NCBI RefSeq assembly: GCF_900099915.1
Contig: NZ_FNDB01000004.1
Location: 186,001-250,000 of the forward strand
Source: Flavobacterium omnivorum
GTDB taxonomy: Bacteria > Bacteroidota > Bacteroidia > Flavobacteriales > Flavobacteriaceae
DNA length: 64,000 nt
Direction: 5' to 3'
The position numbers and the translations under genes were made by a program. Numbering within the stretch: the first letter of the stretch is position 1; each line of letters starts with the position of its first letter. The notes under the pieces were generated by a model. That model saw only the letters and a list, made by a program, of their open reading frames with translations. It was not told the DNA's origin and did no database searches. Shown in pieces: positions 56,798 through 64,000 of this stretch.

Positions 56798-57187
56798 GTG
56801 AAATTTTTTAAAAACATAATAGCCCTAATTATTTGTCTACAACTAACAGCTCCTTTTTTTGTTAAGGTTAGTTTACGGTTACCTATTTTATTTTCACATT
56901 TTATTCAACACACTCATAATCAAAAAGGTGCTACTCTCATCCATTTTTTGACAGGTCATTATTTAGACAAACATCATAATGAGCAGCAGGATGACCATGG
57001 AGATTTACCTTTTCATAGCCATTCGAATTTTTCGTTTAATCAAAATTTAGCAATAAATTTAGAAATAAAATTATTCAAATTTATTTCTAACTACTATTTT
57101 AAAGAACCACAAAAAACTGCTTTTTTGCAAAACTATTTTTCTTCAAATGTTCTACTATCTATTTGGAGACCACCAGAGTATTATTAA
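56798..57187 (+). CDS. Small histidine-rich exported protein upstream of the metal pump
   Basis: 129 residues. Starts at GTG: there is no other methionine in the frame. The N-terminal hydrophobic stretch (FFKNIIALIICLQLTAPFF) is a signal or anchor. The middle has HFIQHTHNQ, HYLDKHHNEQQDDHGD and FHSHS, a histidine- and acid-rich region suited to metal binding, and the end is IWRPPEYY. I do not recognise a family, but small His-rich proteins often precede CusA-type pumps in Bacteroidota. It lies 96 bp before the pump gene. Confidence 0.7.
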   Translation: MKFFKNIIALIICLQLTAPFFVKVSLRLPILFSHFIQHTHNQKGATLIHFLTGHYLDKHHNEQQDDHGDLPFHSHSNFSFNQNLAINLEIKLFKFISNYYFKEPQKTAFLQNYFSSNVLLSIWRPPEYY

Positions 57188-57283
57188 TTATTTTAGTGCT
57201 TTTTACAATTCATCTTTGTTTATACATTGATGACGGTTATTAGTACTAAATATTTTTATAAAAATAATTAATAATTATAAATT

Positions 57284-60200
57284 ATGCTGAATAAAATAAT
57301 TGAATTTTCGATTAAAAATAAACTTATCGTTGGTCTTTTTATTGTTGCTCTCATCGGATATGGGAGTTATCAATTTACCAAATTACCAATTGATGCCGTT
57401 CCAGATATTACGAATAATCAGGTACAAGTAATTACTTCAGCACCATCACTGGGTGCAACCGATATTGAACGTCTGATTACTTTTCCAATTGAACAAGCCA
57501 ACAGCAATATTGCTGGACTGAAAGAAATTCGTAGTTTTTCTCGTTTTGGTTTATCAGTGGTTACCATTGTTTTTAATGATGCAATTGATGTCTATTGGGC
57601 CAGACAACAAGTAACCGAACGATTAAGTGCTGTAAAAGACCAAATACCCACCGGCATTGGAAATCCAGTTCTTGCACCGGTCACAACAGGACTCGGTGAA
57701 ATCTATCAATATGCCGTTCGAACAAAACCTGGTTATGAAAAAAAATATGATATAACGGAGTTAAGAACCATTCAGGATTGGATTGTTCGCCGTCAATTAT
57801 TAAGTGTTGAAGGAGTTGCAGAAGTAAGTAGTTTTGGTGGAAAACTGAAGCAATTTGAAATTGCTATTGACCCAAATAAATTGCAATCCTATAATATTAC
57901 GATTACAGATGTTTTTACTGCTTTAGAAAAAAACAATCAAAATACAGGCGGTGCTTATATCGAAAAAGGCCCTAAAGTATTATACATCCGAAGCGAAGGA
58001 TTAATTAATACTATAGAAAATATAAAAGATATTTCTATAAAAAATACTAATAGCGGAAGTCCTTTATTTATTCGTGATGTGGCAGATGTTCGAATAGGGA
58101 GTGCAATTCGTTATGGAGCAATGACTTTTAATAAAAAAGGAGTTCAATCCGGCGAAGTTTCTGGTGCTGTAGTGATGATGCTAAAAGGCGCTAACAGCAA
58201 TGTGGTTATAAAAAAAATTAAAGAGCGTATAGAGCAAATACAAAAAACGCTGCCTGAAGGTGTTATTGTAGAACCATTTTTAGATCGCACAAAAATGGTT
58301 AATAGTTCTATTTCAACAGTAGAAAAAAACTTATTAGAAGGGGCACTAATAGTACTTTTTGTTCTTATTTTCTTTTTGGGAAACATACGAGCTGGATTAA
58401 TTGTAGCATCAGTTATTCCAATGGCGATGCTGATAGCAGTCATATTGATGAATTTATTTGGCGTTAGCGGAAATTTAATGAGTTTGGGAGCTTTAGATTT
58501 TGGATTAATTGTTGATGGAGCCGTTATTATTGTCGAAGCTTGTTTGTTTAGTTTACACAAGAGGAAAACTGCTCAAATTTCACAACAAGAAATGGATAAT
58601 ACTGTATTAAAAACGTCAATAAAAATGCGTAATGTATCTGTTTTTGGGGAGTTAATTATACTAATTGTTTATATCCCTATTTTTACTTTGCGAGGTATTG
58701 AAGGGAAAATGTTTTTACCAATGGCACAAACCATTTCATTTGCTCTGTTTGGTGCTTTTATACTTTCGTTGACTTATGTTCCCATGATGACTGCTTTATT
58801 TTTGAATAAAAACATATCTCACAAAAAAACATTTTCGGATAGAATGATGGAAAAATTAGAAAATTTCTATCAACCACTTTTAACTAAGGCATTGGGAATT
58901 CCTCGAACCATTATTGCGATAACTTTGGGGTTATTTGTTTTGGCATTGATTACACTTTCGTTTATGGGTGGTGAATTTATGCCCTCATTAGAAGAAGGTG
59001 ACTTTGCAGTAGAAACCAGAGTTTTACCGGGAAGTAATCTTCAAACTTCAATGACGGCGATTTCACAAGGTGCAAAAATACTAATAGAAAAATTCCCTGA
59101 AGTGGAAAAAATTGTTGGTAAAACAGGGAGCAGCGAAGTACCAACTGATCCAATGCCTATTGATGCCAGTGATATGATGATTATTTTAAAGGACAAAAGC
59201 GAATGGACTTCTGCTGCAACTTTTGATGAATTATCAGCAAAAATGGCTAAGGAATTGGAGGCTGTTCCAGGGGTTTCCTTTGGTTTTCAATATCCGGTAC
59301 AAATGCGTTTTAATGAATTAATGACAGGCGCAAGGCAAGATGTAGTGTGTAAAATATTTGGAGAAAATTTAGACACATTGGCGTTATATGCCAATAAATT
59401 AGGTAAAATTGTAAATACCGTCGAAGGAACTTCCGATCTTTATGTAGAAACAGTTACTGGAATGCCACAAGTGGTAATTGATTATAATAGAGCCTCCATT
59501 GCACAATACGGATTGAATATTCAGGATATCAATCGAATAGTAAACACTGCCTTTGCAGGACAGAGCGCGGGGGTCGTTTACGAAGGCGAAAAAAGATTTG
59601 ATTTAGTAGTTCGTTTAACAGGCGAAAAACGTCAGGATCTGGCAGATGTTCAAAACTTATTAATTCCAACGTCAACTGGTTTGCAAATTCCTTTATCTCA
59701 ATTGGCAAAAGTTGAAATTACTGAAGGTCCAAATCAGATACAAAGAGAAGACGCCAAACGAAGAATTGTAGTTGGTTTTAATGTTCGAGGCCGAGATGTA
59801 CAAAGTATTGTAAAAGAATTGCAAGGTAAAGTCGAAGCCCAAATTAAATTTCCTACAGGTTATTATCCTACGTATGGAGGTGCTTTTGAAAACTTAAACG
59901 AAGCCAAAAATCGATTGATGATTGCTGTTCCGATTTCATTACTATTAATATTTATTTTACTCTATTTTGCATTCAATTCAGTAAAACAAGGACTATTGAT
60001 TTATTCCGCTATTCCACTTTCGGCAATTGGAGGTATTTTCTTTTTAGCGTTGCGGGGAATGCCGTTTAGTATCAGTGCCGGAGTTGGTTTTATAGCCCTA
60101 TTTGGTGTAGCAGTTCTGAATGGATTAGTATTAATTGCAGAATTTAATAGCATTCGAAAATCAGGCGAAACCGATTTGAAAGCTATTGTTTTAAAAGGAA

Positions 60201-61627
60201 CTAGAATACGTTTACGACCCGTTTTAATGACTGCATTTGTAGCATCATTAGGATTTTTACCCATGGCATTAAGCAACGGTTCCGGAGCCGAAGTACAGAA
60301 GCCATTAGCAACTGTGGTGATTGGAGGATTATTGGTTGCCACATTCTTAACCTTATTTATTTTACCAATTTTGTATATCATGTTTGAAAAAGGAATTAAA
60401 TTAAAATTAAAAAAAAGGAATTCAATTACAACAATCATAGTATTGGGACTGTTTTTTTCTTTTCAAAATACAGTTGCCCAAGAAAAAATTTCTATTGAAA
60501 AAGCCATTGAAACCGCATTGCAGAATAATATAAAAATAAAAAACGGAAAACTAAATTCTGAATATTTACAAAAAATGACCAAGACGGGATATGACATCTC
60601 AAATACAGGTGTTTTGGGGGAGTACGGTCAGTTTAACAGTAATAGTAGCGATGTAAAAATTGGTATTTCACAAAGTATAAAATTCCCTACGGTTTACAAA
60701 AGACAAAAACAACTTTTATTAGAAGCTGCTAAAATGGGCGAATGGAACGAAGCCTTGCAAAGAAAGGAATTGACCAGACAGGTAACAATCGTATTTTACG
60801 AAATGATGTATCTAAAAGAAAAGGAAAAGCTGTTACTAAAAAGCGATAGTATTTATTCTGAATTTTTACGAAAATCAGTACTGCGTTTTGACAAAGGAGA
60901 AAGCAATATATTAGAAAAAGCAACTGCCGAAAATCAATCAGGACAAATAAAAATACAACTTCAGGAGTTACAAAGTGATTATAAAACAGTACAATTACAA
61001 TTCAAATATTTGCTTAATGTCGATAATGAATTTGTACCATTTACAGATTTATACAAATTGGATTTTAATGAAACATTAAATGAAAATACAATTGCTAACC
61101 AACCAAGTGTAAAATTATTTGAGCAAGCAGCAAGCAGTAACAAAGCGGAAATTTCACTTGAAAAATCTAAAAAATTACCCGAATTAATAGGCGGCCTTTA
61201 TTGGCAGACATTCAACACTAATACTGCGTTTCAAGATGAATATAATGGCGTTTACGGACAATTTGGAGTGGCAATTCCGCTTTTCAATTCCGCTGTAAGA
61301 AACCGACAAAAAGCATTAGAAATCAATAGTCAAATTGCAGAAAATAATTTGAATAATGAAAAATTAAGATTGCAAAGTCAATTTAAGGAATTAATACAAG
61401 AATCGAAAAAATACAAAGAAACTATTGCCTATTACGAAAGTCAAGCGCTGAAAAATGTCGATTTAGTAACTAAAGCCGCCAATGATAAGTTTATCAATGG
61501 TGATATCAATTATCTGGAATGGGTAATGCTTATTAATCAAAGTACAGAAATTCAAAGTAATTATATTGAAGCTGTTCGGAAATTGAATGAAACAATTCTT
61601 AAATTAGGAAATTTAATATCAAAATAA
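57284..61627 (+). CDS. CusA/CzcA heavy-metal RND pump fused to a TolC-like channel domain
   Basis: 1447 residues. Residues 1-1040 or so are a heavy-metal RND permease: PIDAVPDITNNQVQVIT, AVLNGLVLIAEF and the TM4 segment GALDFGLIVDGAVIIVEA, with the proton-relay aspartates. From about 1060 to the end lies an outer membrane efflux protein (EKISIEKAIETALQNNIKIKNGKLN onward, coiled-coil helices to the end). Between them a second hydrophobic stretch (IVLGLFFSFQNTVAQ) looks like a signal peptide. The pump's C-terminus would face the cytoplasm, so this segment is needed to export the channel part. The fusion is known in Bacteroidota. The adaptor gene starts right after the stop. Confidence 0.93.
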   Translation: MLNKIIEFSIKNKLIVGLFIVALIGYGSYQFTKLPIDAVPDITNNQVQVITSAPSLGATDIERLITFPIEQANSNIAGLKEIRSFSRFGLSVVTIVFNDAIDVYWARQQVTERLSAVKDQIPTGIGNPVLAPVTTGLGEIYQYAVRTKPGYEKKYDITELRTIQDWIVRRQLLSVEGVAEVSSFGGKLKQFEIAIDPNKLQSYNITITDVFTALEKNNQNTGGAYIEKGPKVLYIRSEGLINTIENIKDISIKNTNSGSPLFIRDVADVRIGSAIRYGAMTFNKKGVQSGEVSGAVVMMLKGANSNVVIKKIKERIEQIQKTLPEGVIVEPFLDRTKMVNSSISTVEKNLLEGALIVLFVLIFFLGNIRAGLIVASVIPMAMLIAVILMNLFGVSGNLMSLGALDFGLIVDGAVIIVEACLFSLHKRKTAQISQQEMDNTVLKTSIKMRNVSVFGELIILIVYIPIFTLRGIEGKMFLPMAQTISFALFGAFILSLTYVPMMTALFLNKNISHKKTFSDRMMEKLENFYQPLLTKALGIPRTIIAITLGLFVLALITLSFMGGEFMPSLEEGDFAVETRVLPGSNLQTSMTAISQGAKILIEKFPEVEKIVGKTGSSEVPTDPMPIDASDMMIILKDKSEWTSAATFDELSAKMAKELEAVPGVSFGFQYPVQMRFNELMTGARQDVVCKIFGENLDTLALYANKLGKIVNTVEGTSDLYVETVTGMPQVVIDYNRASIAQYGLNIQDINRIVNTAFAGQSAGVVYEGEKRFDLVVRLTGEKRQDLADVQNLLIPTSTGLQIPLSQLAKVEITEGPNQIQREDAKRRIVVGFNVRGRDVQSIVKELQGKVEAQIKFPTGYYPTYGGAFENLNEAKNRLMIAVPISLLLIFILLYFAFNSVKQGLLIYSAIPLSAIGGIFFLALRGMPFSISAGVGFIALFGVAVLNGLVLIAEFNSIRKSGETDLKAIVLKGTRIRLRPVLMTAFVASLGFLPMALSNGSGAEVQKPLATVVIGGLLVATFLTLFILPILYIMFEKGIKLKLKKRNSITTIIVLGLFFSFQNTVAQEKISIEKAIETALQNNIKIKNGKLNSEYLQKMTKTGYDISNTGVLGEYGQFNSNSSDVKIGISQSIKFPTVYKRQKQLLLEAAKMGEWNEALQRKELTRQVTIVFYEMMYLKEKEKLLLKSDSIYSEFLRKSVLRFDKGESNILEKATAENQSGQIKIQLQELQSDYKTVQLQFKYLLNVDNEFVPFTDLYKLDFNETLNENTIANQPSVKLFEQAASSNKAEISLEKSKKLPELIGGLYWQTFNTNTAFQDEYNGVYGQFGVAIPLFNSAVRNRQKALEINSQIAENNLNNEKLRLQSQFKELIQESKKYKETIAYYESQALKNVDLVTKAANDKFINGDINYLEWVMLINQSTEIQSNYIEAVRKLNETILKLGNLISK

Positions 61628-62755
61628 ATGAAAAACACAGTGATTACTTTAATAGGTTTATTTTTTCTTTACTCGTGTGGTAATAAAAAAACAGAGATCG
61701 TTCCAGAAGCTACTCCAGCTTTTAAAAACACAACAACACTTACCGATGCACAAATAAAAAATGCAGGTATTGAAATGGGTAAAATCGAGCAAAAAGAAAT
61801 CTCATCAATATTAAAATTAAATGGAAAAATAGATGTGCCCCCTCAAAATTTAGTGTCCATTAGTGTTCCAATGGGAGGATATTTGAAATACACCAAACTT
61901 TTAGAAGGAATGCATGTTACTAAAGGACAAGTTTTATGCGTTGTTGAAGATCAACAATACATTCAATTGCAGGAAGATTACCTTTTAGCAAAAGCAAAAA
62001 TTGGGTATGCAAAAGCTGAGTTTGAACGTCAAAAAGAACTCAACCAAAGTAAAGCCAGTAGCGATAAAGTATATCAGCAATCACAAGCCGAATATAATTC
62101 GCTTGCTGTAATGGTACAATCGTATGGTGAAAAATTAAAATTCGCAGGGATAAATCCGAATAATGTTTCTACAAAGAACATTTCAAAAAGCATCAATATT
62201 TATTCGCCAATAAGCGGCTATGTGTCCAAAGTGAATGTTAATACAGGAAAATATGTAGCTCCTAGCGACATTTTATTCGAGATTGTAAATCCTTCTGATA
62301 TTCATTTGGCACTAACCGTATTCGAAAAAGACATTAACAAAATGGCAATTGGTCAGTCAGTTATAGCGTTTAATAATACTAATCCAGAAAAAAAATATCA
62401 CTGCGAAATTATTTTAATAGGAAAAGATTTTTCCGAAGACCGAAGTACAGAAATGCATTGCCATTTTGCTAAATACGATAAAACACTATTGCCGGGAATG
62501 TACATGAATGCCGAAATACAGTTAAAAAGCCAGCAATCCAATGTTTTGCCATCAGAGGCTATTGTAAATTATGAAAACAAAAATTATATCTTTATAGAAA
62601 AGGGAAAGAAACTCTTTGAAATGAAAGAAGTAACAACCGGAACATCAGAAAATGAATATGTAGAAATTGTTTCCAATGAAAATTTAAAAGACGTAAATAT
62701 TGTTATAAAAGGGTCTTATTCGCTTTTGATGAAAATGAAAAATTTAGAGGAATAA
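61628..62755 (+). CDS. CusB-like periplasmic adaptor of the metal pump
   Basis: 375 residues. Lipobox FLYSC, the barrel-sandwich halves (VPMGGYLKYTKLLEGMHVTKGQVLCVVEDQQY and IYSPISGYVSKVNVNTGKYV), an alpha hairpin between, and the MKEVTTGTSENEYVEIVS end. It connects the pump with the channel. It begins immediately after the pump stop (TAAATG). It lacks the long N-terminal Met-rich extension of E. coli CusB, so direct metal handling by this subunit is doubtful. Confidence 0.93.
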   Translation: MKNTVITLIGLFFLYSCGNKKTEIVPEATPAFKNTTTLTDAQIKNAGIEMGKIEQKEISSILKLNGKIDVPPQNLVSISVPMGGYLKYTKLLEGMHVTKGQVLCVVEDQQYIQLQEDYLLAKAKIGYAKAEFERQKELNQSKASSDKVYQQSQAEYNSLAVMVQSYGEKLKFAGINPNNVSTKNISKSINIYSPISGYVSKVNVNTGKYVAPSDILFEIVNPSDIHLALTVFEKDINKMAIGQSVIAFNNTNPEKKYHCEIILIGKDFSEDRSTEMHCHFAKYDKTLLPGMYMNAEIQLKSQQSNVLPSEAIVNYENKNYIFIEKGKKLFEMKEVTTGTSENEYVEIVSNENLKDVNIVIKGSYSLLMKMKNLEE

Positions 62756-62878
62756 AAGGTTAGATTTATGATCAAAATGGAATAGTTTTTAAAATTAAAA
62801 TTTTTAAATTAGTGGAATGAATACTACAAAAAATATTGATACACAAAATTATTAATTTAGAAAAGTAAATAAGAAAAG

Positions 62879-63997
62879 ATGGACTTAAATAAACTAAAAG
62901 ATCAATTGCAAACGGAAGTTGATACCGCCTTTTTATACGATAGTATTGCTGCAATTCAGTCTGATGATGCATTAACAAGAGTGTTGCGTAGCCTTAGCGA
63001 AATTGAAAAAGGTCATGCGAAACACATGCATGATAAAGTTTTAACAGTCGAACCAGCGTATAAAATGCCTCCGCCTTCTTCTAGAGCCAAGTTTCAATTA
63101 AAACTAGGTAAAATATTTGGTTACACCTCCATCATAAGCAGTCTTTCAAATATAGAGAAGCAGTTTGCAGTAAATTCAATTAAAAATAAAATTAAAAATG
63201 GAGAAAAGCCAACGGGCTTTGAGCACAATCATCTCAATATCATCGAAGCCGTAAACAATAATGCCGCACTCAATGTTTCCGGTGGCTTGCTGTCTAAATT
63301 TGAAAGCCGTCATAAATCAGTGGGTGGAAATGCATTGCGCGCATCTGTTTTAGGCTCTAATGATGGCCTAGTTTCTAATATGAGTTTGGTCATGGGAGTA
63401 GCTGGGGCAGCAGTTTCAAACAATACGATATTGTTAACAGGTATTGCCGGGCTTTTAGCTGGTGCTATTTCGATGGCCTTAGGCGAATGGCTTTCTGTGC
63501 AAAGTTCGAGAGAATTAAACCAACGCCAAATTGATTTGGAAACCGAAGAATTAGAAGCTTCACCAGAAGAAGAAAAAAAAGAATTAGTTTTACTGTATCA
63601 AGCCAAAGGAATGAATGCTATCGAAGCACAAAAATTAGCAGATAAAGCTTTTGAGAATCCTCAAACGGCAATTGACGCTATTATAACGGAAGAGTTAGGT
63701 ATCGACAAAAATGAGTTAGGTGGATCAGCTTGGGAAGCAGCAACAGCTTCTTTTGTTCTTTTCGCCATTGGAGCCATAATTCCTTTGTATCCTTTTATGT
63801 TTTTAGATGGAAAAAATGCAATATTATTAAGCGTAGGAAGCAGTGTTATCGGACTATTTGGTATTGGAGCAGCTATCACATTATTGACCGGAAAAAGTAT
63901 TTTGTTCTCCGGATTTAGACAAGTTGGCTTTGGTTTGGGCGCTGCCGCAATAACTTACGGTATTGGCTCTCTGATTGGCGTTTCATTAGCAGGATAA
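62879..63997 (+). CDS. Ferritin-like/VIT1 (CCC1) family iron or manganese transporter
   Basis: 372 residues. The N-terminal 145 or so are a ferritin-like helical domain (LNKLKDQLQTEVDTAFLYDSIA, LSEIEKGHAKHMHDKV with the ExxH metal ligand), and the rest is a VIT1/CCC1 transporter: GSNDGLVSNMSLVMGVAG, LAGAISMALGEWLSVQS, then three more hydrophobic helices ending SLIGVSLAG. Such fusions store or sense ferrous iron and move it across a membrane. It lies 123 bp downstream of the adaptor gene, with no clear promoter, and may belong to the same metal-homeostasis group. The gene ends with TAA 3 bp from the window edge. Confidence 0.9.
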   Translation: MDLNKLKDQLQTEVDTAFLYDSIAAIQSDDALTRVLRSLSEIEKGHAKHMHDKVLTVEPAYKMPPPSSRAKFQLKLGKIFGYTSIISSLSNIEKQFAVNSIKNKIKNGEKPTGFEHNHLNIIEAVNNNAALNVSGGLLSKFESRHKSVGGNALRASVLGSNDGLVSNMSLVMGVAGAAVSNNTILLTGIAGLLAGAISMALGEWLSVQSSRELNQRQIDLETEELEASPEEEKKELVLLYQAKGMNAIEAQKLADKAFENPQTAIDAIITEELGIDKNELGGSAWEAATASFVLFAIGAIIPLYPFMFLDGKNAILLSVGSSVIGLFGIGAAITLLTGKSILFSGFRQVGFGLGAAAITYGIGSLIGVSLAG

Positions 63998-64000
63998 ACT

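Noticed and set aside
58144..58560. 138-codon open frame antisense to the metal pump
   Set aside because: Its translation is low-complexity (Ile, Thr, Lys, Pro) and mirrors a membrane-protein gene on the other strand; the pump frame is clearly real.

Overview
The window is AT-rich and reads as chromosomal DNA of a Flavobacterium-like member of the Bacteroidota. Signs of this are the fused LpxC/FabZ and fused E1 alpha/beta proteins, SPII lipoproteins with short lipoboxes, TAnnTTTG promoter -7 boxes, poor Shine-Dalgarno sites, a two-LpxD lipid A operon, and a CusA-TolC fusion. I see no tRNA, rRNA, insertion sequence, prophage or CRISPR array.

Layout. (1) 1-14289, all minus: a receptor-less, chemosensory-like phosphorelay. 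It runs AraC regulator, PAS hybrid kinase with a 63-nt tandem repeat, lone receiver, CheR, CheB, CHASE3-GAF hybrid kinase with three receivers, REC-PAS-kinase-REC-HPt, and a CheB-CheR-PAS fusion cut by the window edge. No MCP, CheA or CheW is present. (2) 15109-24153, minus: small lipoprotein, M23 peptidase, a monooxygenase gene broken by two in-frame TGA codons, fused E1 dehydrogenase, an M1-peptidase-like protein without zinc motif but with a barrel-like C-terminus, and a LOG protein. (3) 24154-30374, minus: an AcrAB-TolC-type efflux operon led by its GbsR/MarR repressor, with a perfect palindromic operator beside the promoter; a DUF1080 gene diverges from it. (4) 31529-39140, plus: HD hydrolase, then lpxD-lpxC/fabZ-lpxA-efp-lpxD2-NTF2-sucD. 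(5) 39360-48430: a small unknown protein, an NhaC-family transporter behind a SAM-clan riboswitch-like leader, fabG, a vWA-like membrane protein, LysR with a YeiH-type exporter, DUF1275, and an S1/P1-type nuclease. (6) 48487-63997: LtaS-like sulfatase, then an extracytoplasmic redox locus (Rieske, thioredoxin, ApbE, DUF4266, DUF3570), an OmpR-type two-component pair, a heavy-metal RND system with a pump-channel fusion, and a ferritin-like/VIT1 transporter.

The strongest leads are: the leader of the NhaC transporter, with a minimal SAM-binding core whose P3 loop is complementary to the start of a 22-codon leader ORF that overlaps the transporter start; the two TGA codons that sit exactly where the monooxygenase family has glycine; the receptor-less CheB/CheR-kinase array; and the ApbE-DUF4266-DUF3570 locus, which carries candidate flavinylation motifs in the outer membrane protein.
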